The notes beneath the pieces were generated by a model. It was not told where the DNA came from, made no database searches, and saw only the letters and a program-made list of their open reading frames with translations. Of a stretch of DNA of 8,207 nt, positions 1-6,217 are shown piece by piece. The stretch lies in contig JAITBV010000116.1 of NCBI GenBank assembly GCA_031283395.1, forward strand, positions 1-8,207, given 5' to 3'. Source of the stretch: Candidatus Adiutrix sp. (GTDB taxonomy: Bacteria > Desulfobacterota > Desulfarculia > Adiutricales > Adiutricaceae). The position numbers and the translations under genes are program-made. The number at the start of each line of letters is the position of its first letter. Position 1 is the stretch's first letter.

Positions 1-629
1 GTGTAGCCGTCTATGGCCGCCTGGAAATCGCCCTTCCGATGGGCCAGGTAGGCCGCCTCGACCAGAATAATGGGGATGGTGCCGCCGCTGGAGCCGGTCA
101 TGCCCGGGGCCGAAAGATCAACCTCCCCCTCCCCCGGGGCGCCCTCGTTGGGGTCGGGGCCGATATTTTCAGGGCTGGGGTCCGGGTCCAGCACCAGGGC
201 CGGGAGATCGGGATCCCTCGGGATAGTCCCTTCCGGGTCGGGTTCCGGGCCGGGTTCCGGAACAGGGGCCGGGGCCTGGAAATCGCTCTCCAGCTCCGGG
301 ATCCAGAAGGGAAAGTCGTCCTCCTCCTCCTGGGCCCAGGCCGGGCCGGAGGCCAGCGCGGCCAGGAACAACAGGCCGGCCAGGACCGCCTGGACCCTGG
401 CCCGGAGGCGGGCCCCGGGACGGAAGACCAGCCCCACCCTCTTGCGCGGACCCTGGTAACGCCGCACCTCGAAACGGCCGAAACCGTTTAAGACCACCGG
501 GCGGCCCCCGGCCAGGGCTTCGACCAGGGCCAGGATTATCTCCTCCACGGCCGCCCGGGTCAGTTCCAGGGGCCAGTCCGGCCTAAGCTCCTTGAGGCGG
601 GCCGCCAGCCGACGCCGAGTAAGAACCAT
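1..629 (-). CDS. HU-like domain / signal-anchor / TPR-like protein (partial, 3' end outside window)
   Basis: The frame is open from ATG at 629 to the window edge (209 complete codons). SD GGGTGAGG lies just before the ATG, 11 bases after the jag stop. Residues 1-79 resemble an HU/IHF domain: two N-terminal helices, then the HU signature (NGFGRFEVRR, 48-57) and an FRPG..LRARV ending (69-79). The stretch between FEVR and FRPG is about 12 residues, whereas canonical HU has roughly 27, so the DNA-binding arm is mostly missing. Residues 80-99 form a hydrophobic stretch (VLAGLLFLAAL) after R74, R76 and R78, ending in AWA|QEEE, which looks like a signal-peptidase site. Residues 100-185 are acidic and Pro-rich with PEP-type repeats. 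Residues 190-209 (AAYLAHRKGDFQAAIDGY) look like a TPR helix pair. I infer a membrane-tethered HU-like protein with a periplasmic TPR part. Function is unknown; I recall Bacteroidetes HU-SPOR proteins as a loose precedent. Confidence 0.8.
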   Translation of the reverse strand, partial: MVLTRRRLAARLKELRPDWPLELTRAAVEEIILALVEALAGGRPVVLNGFGRFEVRRYQGPRKRVGLVFRPGARLRARVQAVLAGLLFLAALASGPAWAQEEEDDFPFWIPELESDFQAPAPVPEPGPEPDPEGTIPRDPDLPALVLDPDPSPENIGPDPNEGAPGEGEVDLSAPGMTGSSGGTIPIILVEAAYLAHRKGDFQAAIDGY

Positions 630-640
630 AACCTCACCCT

Positions 641-1612
641 TCACCGCGTTTCGCCTTTCGGCTTTTTGCGCCGGCGGCCGGAAGGCCCCGGGCCGGCCAC
701 GGCCGGGACCAGGACCAGGCCTTCCTGGCCCCGCCCGGGCTTCAGTTCCAGATCCCTGACGGGCTTGAGGGCCAGGCGGACCAGGCGCCGGTCCGCCGCG
801 CCCAGGCCCGACAGGGGCTGGGGCTGACCGGTGCGCCGCACCGCTTCAACCTCCCGCCTTAAATTTTCCAGCACCTGGTTGTGGCGGCGGAAACGATAGT
901 CGGCCACGTCCAGGATCAGCCGGGCGCCTTCGCCCGGGCATTTTTTGGCCACTATCTTGGAGGCCAGAAGCGAGAGGGCTTCCAGGGTCGCGCCCCGGGA
1001 GCCGATCAGAAGGGCCCGGTCCGGCCCGTCAAGGCTCACCACCAGCCGGGAGCCCAGGCGCGCCAGGGTCAGATCCGCGGCCAGCCCCAGGCGGCTTAAA
1101 ATGTCGGCCACCACGGTCCGGGCCAGACGGGCGGCCTCGTCGTCCGGCTCATCCACCCGGGTCTCTCCAGGGGCCGGACGGGTCGGGGGGGAGATATCCA
1201 GGGGCTGGGGAGCGGGATCGGCCGGGGTGGCCTGCCCGGGTCTGGGTGGTTTGGCCGCGGGGGCCGGAGGCTTCCGGCGGGGTTTCGGAGAGGCCTCGGG
1301 CGGGGGCGCGGCCCCAGACGCAGCCCCGGACGCTTCGGAAGCCAAGGCGGGAGGTTCCGCCGCCTCGTCGGAGGCGGGAGCCGTTTCTTCCCTCGCGGGC
1401 GCCAAAGGGGCCTCGTCCTCGGCCAGGTCCAGGACCGGGTCGGCCGGGTCCACGGCAATGCGGGCCGGCCGCCGGCCCAGACCCAAAAAACCCTTGGCTC
1501 CCATATCGACCAGGTTGAACTTCAATTTTTCCGGGGGCAGGCTAAGGGCCCCGGCCGCGGCGGCGATAGCCTCGGCCAGGTCCTGGCCCGTGAATTCAAC
1601 AATGGTCATCAT
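641..1612 (-). CDS. jag: Jag/KhpB-type RNA-binding protein (Jag_N, KH, degenerate R3H)
   Basis: A 323-residue cytoplasmic RNA-binding protein, encoded next to yidC in many bacteria. Residues 4-55 form the Jag_N domain (GAKGFLGLGRRPARI, 38-52). Residues 56-160 are a low-complexity Ala/Pro linker. Residues 165-240 form a KH domain with the GxxG loop IGSRG at 203-207. Residues 245-305 align with R3H, but the R-x3-H motif reads R275-x3-R279, so the defining His is an Arg, and the usual S/T-G-EG tail is replaced by KPGRGQEG. The C-terminus is basic (RRRKKPKGETR). The first ATG overlaps the yidC stop (ATGA) with GAGG 4 bases upstream; the adjacent second ATG is an alternative. Family members in Firmicutes bind RNA with KhpA and affect cell division and envelope growth; the role in this lineage is not known. 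Identity is firm from domains and position. Confidence 0.92.
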   Translation of the reverse strand: MMTIVEFTGQDLAEAIAAAAGALSLPPEKLKFNLVDMGAKGFLGLGRRPARIAVDPADPVLDLAEDEAPLAPAREETAPASDEAAEPPALASEASGAASGAAPPPEASPKPRRKPPAPAAKPPRPGQATPADPAPQPLDISPPTRPAPGETRVDEPDDEAARLARTVVADILSRLGLAADLTLARLGSRLVVSLDGPDRALLIGSRGATLEALSLLASKIVAKKCPGEGARLILDVADYRFRRHNQVLENLRREVEAVRRTGQPQPLSGLGAADRRLVRLALKPVRDLELKPGRGQEGLVLVPAVAGPGPSGRRRKKPKGETR

Positions 1613-3228
1613 GTCGCCTCGGCCGGCCGCTTATCCGGCCGGTTGATCAGGGTCTGCTGGCCGATGGACAGGATGTTGTTGACCAGCCAGTAAAGGACTA
1701 GGCCAGCGGGCATGTTGATGAGGATGAAGGTGAACAGAAGGGGCATCAGCATCATGACCTTGGCCTGGATCGGATCGCCCATGGTGTTGGGGGTCATTTT
1801 CTGCTGGATGAACATGCTCAGACCCATCAGGATGGTCAGGACGGGCAGGCCCGTGGGCGGTTCAAACAGGGGAATGGTAAAATCCAGGGAGCCCAGGCGT
1901 TCGGGAGCGGCCAGGTCGCTTATCCAGAGGACGAAGGGAGCGCCGCGCAGTTCCAAAAGGGAATCCAGCACCCGGTAGAAGGCGATGAAAAAGGGAATCT
2001 GCAGAAGCATCGGCAGGCAGCCGCCCAAGGGGCTGACCTTGAAGGTCTTATAGAGCTGCATGATCTCACGGTTCAGGGCCTCGCGGTCGTCACCGTATTT
2101 TTCGCGGATCTTGAGTATCTTGGGCTGGAGCTTCTGCATGGCCTTCATGGAGCGGTAGCTCTTGGCCGTCAGGGGCCACAGGATGATCTTGATCAGGATG
2201 GTGACGATGATTATGGCCACGCCGTAATTGCCCGCCCAGCCGTGGACGAACCGGAGGAGGGCGGCCAGGGGCGCGGCCAGGAAGGTGAACCAGCCCATGT
2301 CCACGCTCAGGGAAAGATCGTGGCCGGCGGCCAGAAGATCCCCTCTGGACTTGGGGCCGTAATAGAAATCGAAATTGAAACCGGCCCGGGCCCCGGGGGC
2401 CAGCTTAAGCGGGCGGATCTCGGCCAAGGCCAACCCGCCGTGGTCCTGCCTGATGGCCCGGAAGGCGGGGGAGTCGGCGGCCTCCTGGTCCGGGACCAGG
2501 GCGGTGAGAAAATACTGGTCCATATAGCCGAGCCAGGACAGGGGCCGGCCCCCCTTTTTCTCCAAATCAGCCGGGGCGTCCTTGGCCGAGGCGGTCATCA
2601 GCTTACGTCCGCTCACCGCCCCCATTTCATCATAGCGCCCGCCCTGGGCGCCGCTGAAGGGGGCGGAGTTGAGGCGGTGGATGAGCCGGCCCTCCCAGGC
2701 GGCCTGGCCTTCATTGACCAGGGTAACCTCCTGGCGCACCAGGAAGGTGTCGGCCGTGAAGGTCAGGGTCTTGACCACGGCCAGGCCCTGGCTCTGGTCA
2801 TAAGTGAACTTGAGCTGCCCGGTCTCCCCGGCCGAAAGATCCAGGCCCTGGCGGTCGGCCAGAAAGGGGGCCTCTTCCAGGGCGGGCGCACCTGCGGCTT
2901 CCAGGGTCAGCCGGAGGGGCCGGTCGGAGGGATCGGGCTGGGTGACCAGTTCCACATTTTCATCCGGCCGGGACGGATCCAGCTTGCGCTTCTGGTAGTC
3001 CCTGAGCTTGAAGCTGACCAGGCGGCCGCCGCGCTCGTCAAAGATCGCCGTGAATTTGGGGGTCCGGACAGTGACCTGGGCGGTTTCCGGCTCGGGGGAC
3101 GGGGGGGCCTCGGCGGCCGGGACCCGGGCGGGCCCCGCCGGAGGGGGCGGGGGTTCCGAGAAGAAATGGGACCAGGCCAGGACCAGGACCAGGGCTATTG
3201 AAAATATCCAGAAACTGCGGCTGTCCAT
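1609..3228 (-). CDS. yidC: YidC membrane protein insertase, Gram-negative type
   Basis: Inner-membrane insertase that places membrane proteins alone or with SecYEG. Its 539 residues match Gram-negative YidC length. TM1 is at 6-23 and is followed by a Pro-rich tether. The beta-sandwich periplasmic domain spans about 50-305. The insertase core has TM segments near 313-354, 402-424, 460-477 and 492-522. Core signatures are PLGGCLPMLLQIPFF (400-414), FIQQKMTP (473-480) and MPAGLVLYWLVNN (506-518). The conserved positive charge in the hydrophilic groove (Arg366 in E. coli, in TFIVRGIMYPLT) aligns with K347, a conservative change. The start ATG lies 3 bases after the rnpA-yidD stop, and the stop overlaps the jag ATG, so translation is probably coupled. 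The C-terminal tail is short (NRPDKRPAEAT). YidD, fused to RnpA just upstream, is its known helper. Confidence 0.98.
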   Translation of the reverse strand: MDSRSFWIFSIALVLVLAWSHFFSEPPPPPAGPARVPAAEAPPSPEPETAQVTVRTPKFTAIFDERGGRLVSFKLRDYQKRKLDPSRPDENVELVTQPDPSDRPLRLTLEAAGAPALEEAPFLADRQGLDLSAGETGQLKFTYDQSQGLAVVKTLTFTADTFLVRQEVTLVNEGQAAWEGRLIHRLNSAPFSGAQGGRYDEMGAVSGRKLMTASAKDAPADLEKKGGRPLSWLGYMDQYFLTALVPDQEAADSPAFRAIRQDHGGLALAEIRPLKLAPGARAGFNFDFYYGPKSRGDLLAAGHDLSLSVDMGWFTFLAAPLAALLRFVHGWAGNYGVAIIIVTILIKIILWPLTAKSYRSMKAMQKLQPKILKIREKYGDDREALNREIMQLYKTFKVSPLGGCLPMLLQIPFFIAFYRVLDSLLELRGAPFVLWISDLAAPERLGSLDFTIPLFEPPTGLPVLTILMGLSMFIQQKMTPNTMGDPIQAKVMMLMPLLFTFILINMPAGLVLYWLVNNILSIGQQTLINRPDKRPAEAT

Positions 3229-3231
3229 ATA

Positions 3232-3903
3232 TTATCCCACATCCGTCATTTCAGAGCCAAGCGGGGGCACGGGGTCGTAGCCGCCGGAACCAAAAGGGTG
3301 GCACCTAAGGAGCCGCCAAACCGCCAGGAGGCCGCCCCGACCCAGGCCGTGCCGGGAGATGGCCTCGGCGGCGTATTGGGAACAGGTCGGCCGGAAACGG
3401 CAGGCCGGGGGCAGGAGGGGCGAAATAAAACGCTGGTAGAAACCGATGGCCCAAAGCGCCGGGGCCGCCAGAAGCCGGGACCCGGGCGGCTTCGGAGCCG
3501 AAGCCTCGGACCGGGGGACGGCCGCGGAGGCGGCCGGAGGGGACCAGGCGGCGATCTTCGCCCCCACCCTGGCCAGATCGGCCTTGAGATCAGCCGCGGA
3601 CATGGCCCCCGCCTCGACCCGGGCGATGAAGACCAAGTCCAGAGCCGAAAGCCAGCCGCCCCGGCTGAGCCGAAAAAATTCCCGCACCCGCCGCTTTAGG
3701 CGGGACCGGACCACGGCCCGGCCCACCTTTCTGGTCACGGTCAGGCCCAAACGGCAGAAGGGCAGCCCGTTGAGCCGCCCCAGCACCAGAAAGGCCCCGG
3801 TCCGGACGACCAGGTCGGGCTTGGTCCGGCGGTCGGTCAGGGCCAGAAACTGGGCCCGCTTCAGAAGGCGGGCCTCTTTGGGCCAACTGTAATCCACAGG
3901 CAC
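3232..3903 (-). CDS. rnpA-yidD: Fused RNase P protein (RnpA) - YidD membrane-insertion factor
   Basis: One 223-residue frame carries two proteins that are normally separate. Residues 8-118 are RnpA, the protein cofactor of RNase P for tRNA 5' maturation: [20 protein letters not shown] (52-71) followed by REFFR. The family RNR motif reads RSR (66-68). Residues 119-143 are an Ala/Pro/Ser linker. Residues 144-214 are Yid[21 protein letters not shown] (155-174), SQYAAEAI, and [12 protein letters not shown] (202-213), with Cys168, Cys174 and Cys201. YidD is a small amphipathic protein at the inner membrane that assists YidC. No ATG, GTG or TTG codon lies between residue 114 and the YidD core, so a separate YidD start is unlikely. 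The start is GTG with GGGAGG 6 bases upstream. The fusion could bring the RNase P protein to the membrane, which is inference. Confidence 0.93.
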   Translation of the reverse strand: MPVDYSWPKEARLLKRAQFLALTDRRTKPDLVVRTGAFLVLGRLNGLPFCRLGLTVTRKVGRAVVRSRLKRRVREFFRLSRGGWLSALDLVFIARVEAGAMSAADLKADLARVGAKIAAWSPPAASAAVPRSEASAPKPPGSRLLAAPALWAIGFYQRFISPLLPPACRFRPTCSQYAAEAISRHGLGRGGLLAVWRLLRCHPFGSGGYDPVPPLGSEMTDVG

Positions 3904-3915
3904 CCGCCGCCTCCC

Positions 3916-3943
3916 GGGAAGCGCCGCTTGGATCAGCGCTCCC
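3916..3943 (-). other. Hairpin between rpmH and rnpA-yidD
   Basis: On the minus strand GGGAGCGC pairs with GCGCTTCCC (one bulged base) around an 11-base loop. No U-tract follows, so it is not an intrinsic terminator. It abuts the GGGAGG Shine-Dalgarno of the rnpA-yidD gene (3910-3915). It could be an RNA-processing site or could tune expression of the low-abundance RNase P protein relative to L34. The structure was judged by eye only. Confidence 0.35.
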
Positions 3944-3963
3944 CTAATCCGCGCGCTATGGCT

Positions 3964-4098
3964 TTACACGCCGAGGCGCTGGCGGCCCTTGGCCCGGCGA
4001 CGGTTGATGACGGACCGGCCGCCGCGGGTGCGCATACGGACCAGAAAGCCGTGGGTGCGTTTTCTTCTGAGATTATGGGGCTGGAAAGTTCTTTTCAT
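3964..4098 (-). CDS. rpmH: 50S ribosomal protein L34
   Basis: A 44-residue, strongly basic protein with the classic L34 sequence: start [20 protein letters not shown], middle [19 protein letters not shown], end QRLGV. It is a late-assembling component of the large ribosomal subunit that contacts 23S rRNA. The length is that of the family. The start ATG has a strong Shine-Dalgarno, GGAGG, 8 bases upstream; the stop is TAA. It sits 31 bases after dksA and 60 bases before rnpA-yidD on the same strand. The rpmH-rnpA neighbourhood is nearly universal in bacteria. No separate promoter stands out in the 31-base gap from dksA, so it is probably transcribed from the dksA promoter, although dnaA is the more usual upstream neighbour. 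Confidence 0.98.
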   Translation of the reverse strand: MKRTFQPHNLRRKRTHGFLVRMRTRGGRSVINRRRAKGRQRLGV

Positions 4099-4129
4099 CT
4101 GCTTGGACCTCCAGGCGAGGGGCCAGGGC

Positions 4130-4492
4130 TTATTCGCCGCGGGCCTTTTCCGCCGCCTCGGCGCGGGTTTTGCACTCTATGCAAAGGGTGGTGACCGGCC
4201 GGGCCTCCAGGCGCTTGACGCCTATATCCGAGCCGCAGGATTCGCAAATGCCGAAATCGCCGGAACCTATCCGCTCCAGAGCCTCGTCTATCTTGCCCAA
4301 AAGCGATCTCTCCCGCTCCCTTAAACGAAGAATGAAGTTGCGGTCCGATTCTATGGAGGCCCGGTCGGTGGGATCAGGGTAGTTGTCGCTCTGATCATTC
4401 ATGTCCGTGACCGTGTTATCGGCATACTGCAGGATCTCTCCCCGCCTTTTCAGCAAAAGATCCCGGAAGTAGGTCAGCTGCTTGTCATCCAT
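4130..4492 (-). CDS. dksA: DksA/TraR-family transcription factor
   Basis: A 120-residue DksA-type protein that binds the RNA polymerase secondary channel and works with ppGpp to repress rRNA and ribosomal promoters and activate stress and amino-acid genes. An N-terminal helix and coiled-coil hairpin (about 4-75) carry at the tip D40-P-T-D43-R-A45, which matches the functional DxxDxA motif of E. coli DksA (Asp71, Asp74, Ala76). The C-terminal zinc finger is C83-x2-C86 and C104-x2-C107 (CESC, CIEC). It is somewhat shorter than E. coli DksA (151 residues), as is common outside gammaproteobacteria. The start ATG has GAGGT about 6 bases upstream. It is the first gene of the leftward operon, so DksA expression is tied to L34, RNase P and YidC. 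All motifs look intact, so it is probably active. Confidence 0.95.
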   Translation of the reverse strand: MDDKQLTYFRDLLLKRRGEILQYADNTVTDMNDQSDNYPDPTDRASIESDRNFILRLRERERSLLGKIDEALERIGSGDFGICESCGSDIGVKRLEARPVTTLCIECKTRAEAAEKARGE

Positions 4493-4534
4493 GCGGGCAC
4501 CTCGTTCTGTCCTCCGGCCGTGACTGAATCATTG

Positions 4535-4563
4535 ATTTTACTCAAAGGCCTCCGGTTTGTAAA
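4535..4563 (-). promoter_or_regulatory. Sigma-70-type promoter of the dksA-rpmH-rnpA/yidD-yidC-jag operon
   Basis: On the minus strand the -35 is TTTACA (4563-4558), the spacer is 17 bases (4557-4541) and the -10 is TAAAAT (4540-4535). Each box matches consensus at 5 of 6. The predicted start of transcription is near 4528, giving a leader of about 36 bases before the dksA ATG at 4492. The area is clearly more AT-rich than the genes around it. Confidence 0.75.
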
Positions 4564-4600
4564 GAAAAAACAGCCTTCCGCCACCGAACGGGCGATTTTT

Positions 4601-4629
4601 TTGACAAAATCATTTCCAATCATTATACT
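4601..4629 (+). promoter_or_regulatory. Sigma-70-type promoter of the methyltransferase/synthetase operon
   Basis: TTGACA (4601-4606, perfect -35), a 17-base spacer (4607-4623) and TATACT (4624-4629, 5 of 6). The predicted transcription start near 4636 leaves about 28 bases of leader before ATG 4664. Upstream is a run of seven T (4595-4601). This places the upstream in-frame ATG at 4520 outside the transcript, which settles the gene start at 4664. Confidence 0.8.
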
Positions 4630-4663
4630 TCAATATCATCCCGATAACCTGGAGCAGGCGGCC

Positions 4664-5314
4664 ATGGGACCCGATTATCACGATTATTTTCTGGTCGACG
4701 GACGGCATATCGGGCGCTACGAGGAGATGTACCGGGACTGCGCCGACCCCTGGCACATCGAGGAATTGGGGTTCCGGCTGGATATGCGGGCGGCCCTTCT
4801 GCTCCTGGAAGGCCGTCTGGGCCGGGTGCGGCGCTTTCTGGACATAGGCGCCGGCCTCGGCCTCTTCAGCGGGCTTTTGGCCGAGACCGTCTGGCGGGCC
4901 GACCCGGAAGCCAGGGGCCTGGTCACGGACATCTCCCCCACCGCCGTGGCCCGGACCGGCCGCCGCCTGGCCGACCCCCGCCTCGAATTCCAAACCGCCG
5001 ACGCCCGGGCCCCGGACCCCCTCTGGCCGGATCAAAGCTTCGACCTGATCGTTCTGGCCCAGGTGCTGTGGGGGCTTTTGGAAAACCTGGACGGAGCCCT
5101 GGCCGGCCTGGCCCGGCTCCTGCCCCCGGGCGGCCTGATGCTGATAAGCCAGCACTTCCCCGGCCCCGGCCGCCAGAGCTACGGCGCGGACCTCATTGCC
5201 GCGCCGGAGGACCTGGCCGCCCGGCTTTCAGCCTCCGGGCTGGACATCCTCGACACCCTGGAAACCAACCGGGCCGTCAACCACCACTGGGCGGCCCTGG
5301 CCCGGAAAACATGA
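4664..5314 (+). CDS. Class I SAM-dependent methyltransferase
   Basis: A 216-residue soluble methyltransferase of the Rossmann type. Motif I is [13 protein letters not shown] (58-70); the acidic residue after strand 2 is in VTDISPTA (87-94), with D89 likely contacting the SAM ribose. Post-motif strands are [14 protein letters not shown] (127-140) and [14 protein letters not shown] (149-161). The lead-in [20 protein letters not shown] (23-42) resembles class I enzymes that methylate small molecules or sugars, but the substrate cannot be named. I chose ATG 4664 because GGAGCAGG lies 5 bases upstream and the promoter sits at 4601-4629; extending to 4520 would add 48 residues that run through that promoter. 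The stop overlaps the next ATG by 4 bases, so the two methyltransferases are translationally coupled. Confidence 0.88.
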   Translation: MGPDYHDYFLVDGRHIGRYEEMYRDCADPWHIEELGFRLDMRAALLLLEGRLGRVRRFLDIGAGLGLFSGLLAETVWRADPEARGLVTDISPTAVARTGRRLADPRLEFQTADARAPDPLWPDQSFDLIVLAQVLWGLLENLDGALAGLARLLPPGGLMLISQHFPGPGRQSYGADLIAAPEDLAARLSASGLDILDTLETNRAVNHHWAALARKT

Positions 5315-6210
5315 GCGGCTGCCGCTGGTGCGGCCTCCCGGAGGCCCCGCGGGAAGTCCTGGCCCTGGCCGGGACCGATAAGGAGCGTCCCTTTCGCCTG
5401 GCCCGCTGCGATGCTTGCGGGGCCTGGCAGGTCCAACCGCCCGTGCCCTTGGCCGAGGCGCGGAGATATTTCCTTTCGCCCCGGCTTCCGGCCCTGGACC
5501 CCGACGGCCGCCTGGTGGACCCCCGGACCCGCCAGGAGGCGCGGCGGAGGGAATACCGGAAATACGCCCGCGCCCTGGCCTCCCGCCTGGGACGCGGGGA
5601 CCGGGTCATGGATGTGGGCGCGGGCGGCGGGCTCATGCTCTCCCTTTTGCCGGACCACCTGAAAAAAGTGGCCGTGGAACCCCACCCCGAGGCGGCCGAA
5701 GAGGCCGCCGCCCTGGGCCTGGATGTGCGCCAAAAGTGGGCCGAAGACCTGGAAATCCCTCCGGACCACCTCGATGCCCTCATCCTGAACCAGACCCTCG
5801 ACCACCTGCCCGACCCGGGCCGCTTCCTGGCCCGGGCCGCGGCCTGGCTCCGGCCCGGGGGCTGGCTTCTCATTTCAGGGCTCATCGACCCCGAAAGCCC
5901 CATGGCCAGGCTCTACGGGCCCCGCCACCGCCTCTGGCATCCGCTCCACCAGGTCTATCCCCCGCCCTGGGCCGCGGCCAGGCTCCTGTCGACCTGGGGT
6001 TTTGAGATCACCAAGCAATGGCGGCCCTATTTCGGCACTCCCCACGGCGGGCCCGGGCGGCTGTTGAAACATCTGCCCGAAGTCCTGGGCGAAGCTATGG
6101 GCCGCCCCGGCCGCAAGCCTTCCCCGCCCTGGCCGGGCAACGTCTATAGCCTCCTGGCCCGCAAGAACGTCCAGACCCTGCCGCTGAAGAAACTGGCCCT
6201 GGCTTATTAG
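5311..6210 (+). CDS. SAM-dependent methyltransferase with N-terminal four-Cys zinc-binding-like module
   Basis: A 299-residue protein. The N-terminus has C4-x2-C7 and C33-x2-C36 (CRWC, CDAC), a pattern used to hold zinc in sugar C-methyltransferase-like proteins and many glycan-cluster methyltransferases. The Rossmann domain follows: [12 protein letters not shown] (99-110), VAVEPHPEA (120-128) with E123 as the likely ribose contact, [17 protein letters not shown] (157-173) and [10 protein letters not shown] (180-189). The C-terminus ends [11 protein letters not shown] (275-285), a common closing strand of this family. The start ATG (ATGA overlap with the preceding stop) puts the first Cys pair at the very N-terminus; an upstream in-frame start at 5068 would lie deep inside the previous gene and is rejected. 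The next gene begins 7 bases after the stop. The substrate is unknown; a sugar or small metabolite is inferred. Confidence 0.85.
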   Translation: MSGCRWCGLPEAPREVLALAGTDKERPFRLARCDACGAWQVQPPVPLAEARRYFLSPRLPALDPDGRLVDPRTRQEARRREYRKYARALASRLGRGDRVMDVGAGGGLMLSLLPDHLKKVAVEPHPEAAEEAAALGLDVRQKWAEDLEIPPDHLDALILNQTLDHLPDPGRFLARAAAWLRPGGWLLISGLIDPESPMARLYGPRHRLWHPLHQVYPPPWAAARLLSTWGFEITKQWRPYFGTPHGGPGRLLKHLPEVLGEAMGRPGRKPSPPWPGNVYSLLARKNVQTLPLKKLALAY

Positions 6211-6217
6211 AGGTTTC

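Noticed and set aside
39..491. Two plus-strand frames opposite the HU/TPR gene
   Set aside because: Gly/Pro-rich shadows of the repetitive acidic linker; the minus-strand frame has an HU signature, ribosome binding site and operon position.
945..1646. A 233-codon plus-strand frame opposite jag
   Set aside because: Arg/Ala/Gly/Ser-rich translation typical of antisense shadows; no start signal and jag is certain.
2242..3201. A 319-codon open frame on the plus strand opposite yidC
   Set aside because: Low-complexity Gly-rich translation without motifs; the minus strand is clearly yidC.
3928..4324. Plus-strand frames across rpmH and dksA
   Set aside because: They are antisense to two certain genes and have no recognisable domain.
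4520..4663. N-terminal extension of the first methyltransferase from ATG 4520
   Set aside because: The 48 extra codons contain a near-perfect promoter for the same strand and have a different composition; ATG 4664 has its own ribosome binding site.
4130..4663. Replication origin (DnaA boxes) near rpmH
   Set aside because: rpmH often lies beside dnaA and the origin, but I find no clear TTATCCACA-type boxes and no dnaA here.
5068..5310. N-terminal extension of the second methyltransferase from ATG 5068
   Set aside because: It would overlap the first methyltransferase by over 240 bases and gives a Pro/Arg/Gly-rich sequence; the ATGA overlap at 5311 with a CxxC just after it fits the family.
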